This document shows positions 54,976 to 64,000 of a stretch of 64,000 bases of DNA, one piece after another. The position numbers and the translations under genes are program-made. The DNA comes from Dactylorhiza incarnata (lineage: Eukaryota; Streptophyta; Magnoliopsida; Asparagales; Orchidaceae), in NCBI GenBank assembly GCA_033032865.1, contig JAWHQI010000201.1, positions 3,597,501 through 3,661,500 of the forward strand, in the 5' to 3' direction. A model generated the notes under the pieces. It had not been told where the DNA came from. It saw only the letters and a program-made list of their open reading frames with translations, and ran no database searches. The stretch's first letter is position 1. Each line of letters opens with the position of its first letter.

Positions 54976-57900
54976 TGTAACATCCCTAATCCTACTAGAA
55001 CCCATGGTGGTGTTAGGACATATCATGAGTGGAGACAAGAGGATGACCTTAGAGTTCACTAACTTATGGTGAATTCACATAGTGTTCACAAGTGAGCACA
55101 AAATAAACTAGGTCAAATTAGCCAAATTTAACCCACCAGCACTAATTGACCTCGCCACTATGTTCATAACCCTAATAGAGACTCACTTGTCCAAAATCTC
55201 CATAAATTGGGCAACCACATAGGCCAAATTGACCAAAGTCAAAGTTAGGTCAACATAGTCTATTCAACACAATTCGACTCAATTGAACCCCAATACCTCA
55301 ATTGGATTTCACCTAGTCCTCCTAATCATTAAGGGAGGTCATTAGGTCAATAATCACTAATTGATTCCACTCAATTTCAAGGAATTGACCAAAGTCAACT
55401 CTTAGACAACATAACCCAAATCAACCCAATCAAGGATCAATTGACCTTCAATTGGCCAAATTGACTTCACTCCCAACATTCTAACCCCATTAGGAATCTA
55501 TTAAACCGAAAAGCCTCATCAAGTGGTAAATCAATCCATCCAATTTGACCAAAGTCAAACTTAGGCTAATTTGGATCAAACTCACACCATATGGATAAAT
55601 TAACTCAATTGGAGCCACACTATGGTCCAATGGACTTTGGGTAAGGTCATATGACTCATTAACATCAAGTGAGGATAACCCACCCATCAATTTGACCAAG
55701 TCAACCCAAAAGTCAACCATGGTCAACATAAGGCCTTAGGGAAAAATTGAAAGACCAAATGAAATCCAAGTGGACCAAGGCCTCACCCCATACCTAACCA
55801 GCAGGCCACTCACCTATTCGCACCCCACATTTGAATTTGGAGAGAGAAGGTGAGCATGGGGCAAAATGGTCATTTTCCCCAAAAAGTTAAAAGGAACAAT
55901 TGCACTTTTGAGGAATGGAGGCCCAATGGCCCTCCACTCCTCTGCCCCATCTAACAGCCATCCCCTCAAGCCATGAATAGTCTTTTCAGGGGATGGCAGC
56001 TGCTCAGCCATAAAGGAGGAAGCAAGAAAATCATGGTCGACAGCCCATACTCCTCATCCTCCCTATACAATCATCACACCCGTCACTTGACTCCTCCATC
56101 ATCTTCAGAAGACCCTTAGGAGTCGAGGCAGCCACTAAGAAGAGGGTCATTTATGGAGAATTGATGGATCGAGCAAGCTCTCTGGAGAAGGAGAAATCCA
56201 TGGCCACCTGTCGGAACACACGCCGCCGAGCCACAATTGAGGTCCGTTTCTCCTCCTCTCCCCTATGCTAGATTTCTAGTTCTCTAGGCTGAAAAATCGG
56301 GCTCAATTGAGCCACGATCCATGTGAGAAGATGGAGACTTTGCCTAGATTTTCACCCCGCTCGGGTTCGCCAGAGATGCCTCCTCCGGTGGATGTGGCAT
56401 CGTCAATCGATAACCACCACCTCAACAGAGGTGATGGCGGTGGTGGCCGGCAGTGGTGGCCCTAAGGTGGTCGAGAATTTTGCTTGGAAGTCTGCCCAGG
56501 ATGGGGAAATCCTGTCCCTTGGCTGGAGGAAGGAGATGAAATCAGGGCCCTCCATTCCACAGCAGATGGCTACACGCAGACCTTAAATGTTTTAAATGAA
56601 ATGTTTGTCACACCTTGAACTGATAATCTCTCCCCAAAATTAGACCACCTAGATGCCTTTTTGGACAAAAGTGCCTGAGACAACTTTTGTAGCCCTTGAG
56701 GTCTACTGTCCATAGGGCTTTTATTCACCATGTTTCGAGGCCTATAATTCCTTGTAGTACCATTCTCCTAAGTTGTGTCCCAAAGGGGAACCAAACATTA
56801 TTTTGTAGATCTAGATCACACAGTGGATTGGATAGGCCTAATATTTTGTACATAAGAGTATATACCATAGTTACAGCCACTGCCCAAATATCAAAAATTT
56901 TGGGCAACTTGTTTCTAAGATTTTGTGGTAAATATGATTGTTCATATTAATGAAATAAGTGTGGTTAAATAAACTCAAAATATCTCAAATCTTGGGTGAC
57001 TTGTATGTTAGGCCATAAGAGGTCAGATGTATAAATTTTAAATCATTTGAATTAGTGTAGAACATTATATTCCACATACATATGAATGAGATGTATGGAA
57101 GGGTGGTGTGCATATAACACTTTTGGGTATTTTGTGAATTTATCACAAATGGCTTGTAGTATGCTCATGATATTTGGGCAATACACATATGATTATGGAG
57201 GGTATCATCTCTAGAAAAGTTAGGATTTTTGGAATGAAAAATCCTATGTATTTAGTTAATAATATTAATGTCACATAGGTGTATTAATCAAATGAAATAA
57301 CCAAAAGACTTAGAATAAATCTGATTTCCTTTCACATGATGTTTTAGAGTAATATACACCTCTGGAAATTTTTTTGGGATTTTTGGAGTTGCTTCCCCTA
57401 GTTATTTGAGCATAATTGATTTTGTCACATAAGTGTATAAATGAAATAAACATAATCTAATATCTTGAGAAAAATCCAAGTTTCTGTCACATGATACTTT
57501 ATGTTTAAGTACATCTCCAAGAGTTTTAGCAGGATTTTTGTAAGTCATTCACACTGTAAATTACCAAAAATTCTCATTATCACACTTATGTATTAATGCA
57601 ATTTATGTGGTTAATATCATATAGAAAATTCTGAAAGTTTGGCTAGCCTGTTGTTTGAGCATTAAACCTATGGTAATTTTTCCAGAATTTTTCAATGAGT
57701 TATTTTGATACTTACTGTGTAATGTGATCAATTGGCACAAATATTTAAATATTGAATTAATGGTCATAATCAATGTGGAAAATTTGGTAATTAAGTCAGT
57801 CATATTATTTCACCATTATATTCCACTCATAACATATTTGGAGCACTTTGAATTCTGTAATTGGTACTTCATGTGTAAAGTGAGGTGTGCCTTATCTTTA

Positions 57901-59957
57901 AAGAATTTTAATTCATAGCCAAATTAATTAGGAAAATTATGAATTTCTGACCATCCCTTAACTAGGTCATGATGAACCTATGGTATAAATTTTAGAGCAT
58001 TTGGACAAGTTATAGTGAAGTTCACATCATAGAGATCAAGCTAGTTCAATTCTAGTGCTGGTCTGCGAATAGCAAAAACTTGAGGTAATGTTTAGACTAG
58101 CCAGAACATATAGAAATGAAATGAAACTCGAAGCACATAATTAGGGCATCCATAATAGCAACCCCTATAGATTGTAACCTTATCAGAGGACCTCAAACCT
58201 ATAGTGATTAGTAAACTAGAATCACGTCGCACGGTGAATAAGTGAAATCATTTGGGGTCTTTCCACCTTACGTAATTATGGTGATATTTAGAAGGATCAA
58301 AATGATCATGGTGCATTTCAAGATAATTGTTGGACACATTGATAAATACATAAAGGTTTGCACCACGCACCACATATAGGTCATCGCGTTGCCTAAGGAG
58401 TTTTAAGTCATCCTTAAGTAAATTTAAAGCTACCATGAGAATAACCTTAGAAATATGTAGATGCCAATAAGAGTAAATATTCTGAGAAAGGAAGGTATGG
58501 GATGTCACCCCAGAATACCATATAGTACCGCTACGATCCCTTCACCCGGTAGACTTCGGGAAGTCCAGGATTCACCTTAAGTCACTATGATCGATTAAAC
58601 GACATTCAAGAGTAACTTAAGTAAGAGGATTGGAGGAAGGAAAACCTTGTTCTATTATAGAGGACAACATGGTTCAGGAGTAGTAGGTCTTGCGAGCTGG
58701 AGGCTAGGGTGATATGATAAACCTTGTATGTGCATAAACTAGTGGGGGATCTTCGGTACTGTTCCAGATGTCACATTGATGACAATACGTTGACTTTAGC
58801 GGGGTGTGGTGAGTGAAAGGGCCAGTATGTTACTTTACTGCGATTTGGAGGACAATTCCTAGTAACTCACCCCCGACCATAAAAGACTGACGGGTTGTCA
58901 GCAGGAGTACACAAGAGCTCATAGAAGTGCACCTAGGACGTGCACAACATTGTGCGTAAGGTCTAGGTCTGGTAGTGTGTATACCCACCTAGAAGTGGAG
59001 TGCCCGATCCACTGTTTCCGTTTTCACTACGAAAGTAGCAGAGAGGCTTGCTACCTCCAAAAAGCGGGAATAAAAGGTCTGTGCGCCAGATTCGTGTGAG
59101 TGAGTTGCACTGCATTAACATAACATAACATGACATAACATTCATACATACTATATGCATATACATTTGCATACCCTTATCATATAAATTAGTATGGGCT
59201 CTTTTATATGATAAGTTATAATTCCAGAAACCATAACTTAAAGTTTGTATGGAGATTCATATAAGTTAAGGTACTCTAGATGATAGCGTAGTAGTATACT
59301 TATTACTTTTACTTGCACCACATTTATTTATTTACTGCTCATTTATTACAAATGGTTGTCATACACACTGCTCATTTATTCATATAAATTGCTAGTATAA
59401 TCCATGTCACCTGCTCTTTATTTTATCCCTTGTTGTCCTTCGCTTTGTCTTCCCACTCGGTACCTAAGAGGCATGGGGGGAGGCGAGGACAAAATTGTCT
59501 TAGTCTTTTTGACTAACATTCAGATATGGCCGTAACACCAGGAGATCGAGGAGCAGGAGCCGCATTACGCCAGGCAGGACGACATGGCAGACCCTGAGGA
59601 GAAGATATCGCGCGTCACTACTACCACACGGCGTCAGGTTGAGAGTATTTTGTGTAGCTTTCGCATTATGTAGTGTGAGAGAGTGTATTGATATTTACTT
59701 TTTGATTTATATCGGGCTTAAGCCCTTGCACTCTTTATTTTGTTCTCATTGTGGACAATCTACATTATATATATATATGGTTGTGGACTTATCATATTTG
59801 ATTGTACTTCTTTATTGCAATATTGGCCTGTGATATGATCGAACTAGCCGGCATGATCGGCGTTGACAGCTAACCCGTGAGTTAGGGTCACCGTAAGACG
59901 GCAATTCTGGGCATAAGATCCGTGAACTCTCTAGTAAGGAGGAGAGGGATCTTGCAA
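54976..59957 (+). repeat. 5' LTR of element F (up to about 5 kb; end tentative)
   Basis: The start TGTAACATCCC is confirmed by 62005. Alignment with the 3' LTR runs to about 58020, where the 3' copy is interrupted. I place the end near 59957 because ATGGTATCACTTG, a PBS-like word, follows GAGAGGGATCTTGCA. Parts: W-box-rich 55080-55780, GC-rich 56100-56580, AT-rich 56600-58150, then 58500-59960 with the GGGAAGTCCAGGATTCACC module. No coding region is recognised. Confidence 0.65.
55225..55720. repeat. TTGACCAAAGTCAA (paired W-box) repeats in 5' LTR of F
   Basis: AATTGACCAAAGTCAA-type words lie near 55228, 55385, 55545 and, as TTGACCAAGTCAACC, 55689, with further single GGTCAA/TTGACC boxes between. 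Each word is two W-box cores (TTGAC) in inverted orientation. The 3' LTR keeps them near 62266, 62429, 62588 and 62735. Confidence 0.85.
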
Positions 59958-59970
59958 ATGGTATCACTTG
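59958..59970 (+). promoter_or_regulatory. Possible primer-binding site of element F
   Basis: ATGGTATCACTTG matches the first eight bases of TGGTATCAGAGC. It is weak, so the LTR/internal boundary remains uncertain. Confidence 0.4.
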
Positions 59971-60047
59971 ACAAACGATCATAATAGAAAGAAGTCCACA
60001 AAACATTGGGTCACCCCGCTCGATCTTGACAAATGATTAGGATATCA

Positions 60048-60782
60048 TCAGCTTCAGGGAGCCCACTGGTTCTCCAAGCTTGACCTAAGATAAGGATATC
60101 ATCAGCTGAGGATCCAGGAGGACATACTGAAGACGGTGTTTAGCTCGCACTATAGATTATATTAGTTCACAGTGAGATCTTCTCAGATCACAAGAACATC
60201 AAATATATAGATACTCAGAAGGACCTGAACCTACGACAACGGAGGTTGTTAGAGTTCTTATGAGACTATGACTACACAATGCACAATCATCCTGGGAAGG
60301 CAAAAATGGTGGCGGATGCCTTGAGCAGGATAGCCGACACATCTGGACCGGAGACCCGAGTGATGGCTATAGAGCAAGTGAAGGCGCTAGAGGACATGGA
60401 GATCACATTAGTGTCCAGGGCCGAGCCTGAGATCTATGAGGAGTACTTAGCCACCCTGATCATTTCCTGTGACATCCAAGACCGCATCAGGACACATCAG
60501 AGACAGGATGCAACATTGGAGCCGATATTTAGAGCCCTAGAAGGAGGAAATTTAGGATATTACTCATTACAGGATGACCTCGTTCATTTTCGGGGCCGTA
60601 TATACATACCTGCATGTGGTGGGATCCGGGAGGACATACTCAAGGAGGCACACTACACTCAGTATTCAGTACACCCCGGGATCACCAAGATGACGGTAGA
60701 CCTACGGAAGACTATGTACTGGCCTGGGATGACGAATGAGAACATATGCTGGGTGATGCACTACGAGACTGCCAGCGAGTGA
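60048..60782 (+). pseudogene. pol (RT/RH/IN): Ty3 RT remnant, RNase H end and integrase finger of element F
   Basis: At 60068-60170 the frame reads FSKLDLR-stop-GYHQL, then EDILKTVFSSHY, i.e. the start of the RT palm. About 250 RT codons and the first half of RNase H are then deleted. At about 60178 the frame reads SDHKNIKYI and LNLRQRRLLEFL, then a TGA, DYDYTMHNHPGKAKMVADALSR (RNase H end). From 60570 the integrase finger reads HYTQYSVHPG, but the CxxC pair is damaged where the open frame ends (VMHYETAS). Confidence 0.85.
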
Positions 60783-60856
60783 AGGCTGAGTGCAAGAGCC
60801 CTGAAAGTTTACTATAGCAGTTACCCGTTCTTGAGTGTTAGTTCGAGGATATTGCC

Positions 60857-61912
60857 ATGGATATTGTACATGGGCTACCACAGTCCCATTCTGGGCATGA
60901 TTCCATCTGGGTAATGGTGGACCGATTGACCAAGGTGGATAGATTCATTCCAGTCTGGAAGGACGCTCCAGTTATAATAATGGTGAGATTATTTGTGGAG
61001 CAGTTTGTTAGGTACTATGGCGTTCCCAGGTCGATTGTTTTAGATAGAGATGGTCGCTTCACTTCGAGGGAGTGGAGGGTGTTGTAGGCATACTTAGGGT
61101 ACTGACTTACCTTCAGCACCGCCTTACATCCAGAGACCAAAGGCAAGATAGAGCGCACCAACAGGATGATGGAGGACTTGCTATGCTTGTGCATTCGAGA
61201 TACGGGGAAACCCTGGGAGAGGTTGTTACCACTGATAGAGTTTTCCTATAATAACCACCACCAGGCGAGTATTGGGATGACACCATATGAAGCATTTTAT
61301 GGGAGGAAGTTCCGGACGCCATTGTCTTAGGTCCAGGACGAGGATCCAAGGGCACTGGGATCAGAGTATATAGATGATACAGATGCGTTAGTACGGATGA
61401 TCCGTGACCGGATGCTGGAGGCTCAGAGCCAACAGGCCAAGTATTATGATGCAAGGCATCGAAAGGAGGAGTTCTAGGTAGGAGACAAAGTTTTCTTGTA
61501 GATACGACTGGTGCAAGGTGTCTCGCTGATGCGAGGACTTTAGAAGCCCAGCCTTCAATTTTTGGGGCCTTATATGATCCTGGTGCGGATCGGCCCCATG
61601 GCTTATAGGCTGGAGCTACCACAAGAGTTGGCAAAATTGCACGACGTCTTCCACATCTCCTCAATTCGGAGAGCCCAACTTCAGCCAGAGCAGCATGTTA
61701 TGACTACAGCAGGCCCAATAGCATCCAACAGATCAGTCCATCTGGAGCCCATTCGTATCGATGATACAACCGTCTGAGTTCTGCAAAGAAAGAAGGTTCT
61801 CCTCATCAAGGTGTTGTGGTCCAATCATGGACAAGAGGAGAACACATGGTAATCAAATGACCTAATGCAACATCAGTACCCAGGACTATTCACCCAAGGT
61901 ACAACCTAAACA
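60857..61912 (+). pseudogene. pol (IN): Ty3 integrase core and chromodomain-like tail of element F
   Basis: 60857-61087 reads MDIVHGLPQS (first catalytic Asp), HDSIWVMVDRLTKVDRF and IVLDRDGRFTSREW (second Asp). After a stop the text continues with KGKIERTNR-like sequence (Glu) and YYNHHQASIGMTPYEAFYGR near 61250-61310. 61562-61777 reads GPYMILVRIGPMAYRLELP, LHDVFHISSIRR and HLEPIRIDD. After a TGA, KVLLIKVLWSNHGQEENTW, with a YPGLF end, forms the chromodomain-like tail. Several stops and frameshifts make it inactive. Confidence 0.9.
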
Positions 61913-62004
61913 CTTATGAAAAGTTCTTATTCTCATCTTGCTTAAAATCCCGTAGACCCGAACTTAAATTTCGAGGATGATATTATTTTTTGTCTATTGG
62001 GATT

Positions 62005-63862
62005 TGTAACATCCCTAATCCTACTAGACCCCATGGTGGTATTAGGGCATAACATGAGGAAAGAAGGGTGAGTGGAGGCAAGAGGATGACCTTAGAGTTC
62101 ACTAACTTAGGGTGAACTCACATAGTGCTCACAAGTGAGCACAAGACAAAGTAGGTCAACTTAGCCAAATTGAACCCACAAGCACTAATTGACCTCACCA
62201 CTATGATTCTAACCCTAATATAGACTCACTTGACCCAAAGCCCCATCAATTGGGCAATCACATTGACCAAATTGACCAAAGTCAAATTTAGGTCAATATA
62301 GCTTTATTCAACACAATTAGACACAATTGGCCCCCAATACCTTAATTGGACTTCACCTAGGTCCACCTAATCATTAAGGGAGGTCATTAGGTCAATAATG
62401 ACTAATTGATTCCACTCAATTTCAAGGAATTGACCAAAGTCAACTCTTAGTCAACATAACCCAAATCAACCCAATCAAGTATCAATTGACCCTCAATTGG
62501 CTAAATTGACTTCACTCCTAACCTTCTAACACCATTAAGAATCTATTGGACCCAAAAGCTTCATCAAGTGGTCAAGCAATCCATCAATTTGACCAAAGTC
62601 AAACTTAGGATAATTTGGGTCAAAATTACACCATATGGATAAATTAACTCAATTGGAGCCACATCATGGTCCAATGGACTTTTGGTAAGGTCATATAACT
62701 CATGACCACCAAGTGGGGCTAACCCACCCATCAATTTGACCAAGTCAATCCAAAAGTCAACCGTTGTCAACATAAGGCCTTCAGGAAGAAATTGAAAGAC
62801 CAAATGAAATCCCAGTAGACCAAGGCCTCACCCCATGCCTAACCAGCATGCCACAGACCTATTGGCACCCACATCTTAATTTGGAGAGAGAAGGTGAGCA
62901 TGGGGACAAAATGGTCATTTTCCCAAAAAAGCTCAAAGGAAGAATTACACTTATGAGGATTGAAGGCCCCATGGCCCTCCACTCCTCTGCCCCAGCTAGT
63001 AGCCACCCCCTCAATCCATGAACAGTCTTTTCAGGGGATGGCAGCCCACAGCCACAAAGGAGGAAGCAAGAAATTCATGGCCGATAGACTGTACTCCCCA
63101 TACTCCCTATACAATTGTCACACCCCTCATTTGACCCCTCCATCATCTTCAGAAGGCCCTTAGGAGTCAAGCCAGCCATTGGGAAGAGGGACATTGGTGG
63201 GGAATCAATGGATCGGGCAAGCTCGCTGGAGAAGAAGAAATCCATGGCCACCCGTCGGAACACCCATCGTCGATCCACAATTGAGGTCCGTTTCTCCTCC
63301 TATCCCCCAATGCTAACTTTCTAGTTCTCTAGGCTGAGAAATCGGGCTCAGTTGAGAAGCGATCCATGTGAGAAGAGGGAGACTTTGCCGAGCTTTTCAC
63401 CCCGCTCGGGATCGCCAAAGACGCCTCCTCTGGTGGCCGTGTCGCCGCCAATCGATAGCCACCACCTCAACGGAGGTGATGGCGGTGGTGGCCGACATTA
63501 TAAACTTATTGTAAGTTTTCCAGAATTTTTAAATGAGTTATTTTGATACTTACTGTGTAATGTGACCAATTGGCACAAATACTTAAATATTGAATTAATG
63601 GTCATAATCACTGTGGAAAATTTGGAAATTCAGTTAGTAATATTATTTCGCCATTATATTCCACTGATAAAATATTTGGAGCACTTTGAATTCTGTAATT
63701 GGTACTTCATGTGTAAAGTGAGGTGTGACTTATCTTTAAAGAATTTTAATTCATGGCCAAATTAATTAGGAAAATTATGAATTTCTTACTATCCCATAAT
63801 TTGGTCATGATGAACCTATGGTATAAATTTTAGAGCAATTGGCCAAGTTACAGTGAAGTTCA
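62005..63862 (+). repeat. 3' LTR of element F, interrupted
   Basis: It matches the 5' LTR from TGTAACATCCC. After GGTGGTGGCCGA (63495) it jumps to sequence matching 57655 onward, so about 1.2 kb (56449-57654) of the 5' copy is absent here. It breaks at AAGTTCA (63862), where the 5' copy continues CATCATAGAG. Confidence 0.9.
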
Positions 63863-64000
63863 TGTTGGATCTTGAGGCGCCCTTAGATGGGGGGGGATAA
63901 GGGTTTTAGAAAACTTTAGGATTTTTAGAAAACTTTTGATATTATATATGAAAGAGATTGAATCCAAAGTAAAGTACTAGTAATTTCGAATGAAATCAAT
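63863..64000 (-). mobile_element. SIRE-like copia LTR (element G), right edge
   Basis: Plus strand TGTTGGATCTTGAGGCGCCC, then GGGGGGG and ATAAGGGTTTT, closely match the terminus of element A (8768: TGTTGGATCAGTAGGCGCCC, G run, AATAAGGGTTTT). By analogy the element lies on the minus strand and extends past the window. The expected duplication would be GTTCA or similar. Confidence 0.8.

Larger units (their letters stand above)
54976..63862 (+). mobile_element. Ty3/gypsy element F, Del/Tekay-like, long LTRs, plus strand
   Basis: 5' LTR from 54976, weak PBS near 59958, a pol remnant at 60048-61912 and a 3' LTR from 62005. Both LTRs open TGTAACATCCCTAATCCTAC. Gag, protease and most of RT are deleted; RNase H, integrase and a chromodomain-like tail remain. 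The 3' LTR lacks about 1.2 kb relative to the 5' LTR and is entered by element G at 63863; its end is beyond the window. Confidence 0.88.

Noticed and set aside
54481..55059. 192-codon minus-strand open frame
   Set aside because: It spans the junction between two LTR-like regions, is low in complexity, has no domain and includes a TATATATATA stretch.
56323..56586. Possible host exon in the GC-rich part of F (also 62960-63546)
   Set aside because: The sequence is duplicated in both LTRs of F, with different frames open in each, so it is LTR sequence.
61113..61664. 183-codon minus-strand open frame
   Set aside because: It is the antisense shadow of the Ty3 integrase of element F.

Overview
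This window looks like repeat-rich nuclear DNA from a flowering plant. Almost everything recognisable is an LTR retrotransposon. Ty1/copia elements have tRNA-iMet-type primer-binding sites and several have SIRE-like gag and pol proteins. Ty3/gypsy elements include a Del/Tekay-like type with long LTRs starting TGTAACA and an Athila-like type with a tRNA-Asp-type PBS. I see no convincing host gene, rRNA, tRNA or CRISPR array. The species cannot be named from the sequence.

Layout, left to right. 1-1430: end of a SIRE-like LTR. 1448-3036: two tandem-repeat arrays (43 bp and 155 bp units) around a decayed LTR-like stretch. 3037-7645: 3' half of a Ty3/gypsy element (RT, RNase H and integrase, all broken) with a 2-kb 3' LTR. 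7680-8767 and 16037-16780: 45-bp and 23-bp tandem arrays, the second split by copia element A (8768-16036, minus strand, TSD GAGAG). 17493-18639: minus-strand Ty3/gypsy gag remnant, then LTR-like debris to 20584.

20585-52994 is a four-level nest. Copia element C (minus, TSD TAAGT) is split inside gag by copia element B (plus, 25564-51514, TSD TGATC). The 3' LTR of B is split by a short Athila-like gag-only element E (plus, 32814-50302, TSD GTCGA). The 5' LTR of E is split by SIRE-like copia element D (minus, 32912-44308, TSD GTTCC with one mismatch). Every junction is supported by a target-site duplication and by an unbroken copy of the same sequence elsewhere, or by reading-frame continuity. 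52995-54975 is decayed LTR-like sequence. 54976-63862 is Ty3/gypsy element F, with very long LTRs and a shrunken pol. Its 3' LTR is entered at 63863 by another SIRE-like LTR (G), which runs off the window.

How the genes relate: A, B and D have gag ending in a stop codon followed within 13 nt by TTGCAGG; in A and D pol then continues in the same frame. B has lost pol but keeps gag, both LTRs and a third open reading frame (ORF3). D has gag, pol and a homologous ORF3. In both elements ORF3 lies downstream of gag/pol, in the position of the env-like gene of SIRE elements, and is preceded by its own TATA box about 110-125 bp upstream of the ATG. ORF3 has a conserved N-terminal domain, an acidic linker, a heptad-rich helical middle and a conserved C-terminal block. 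This ORF3 unit is the best candidate in the window for an undescribed system. A second cross-family signal is the TCGTCGA/TCGACGA motif, which is clustered in LTRs of several unrelated elements.
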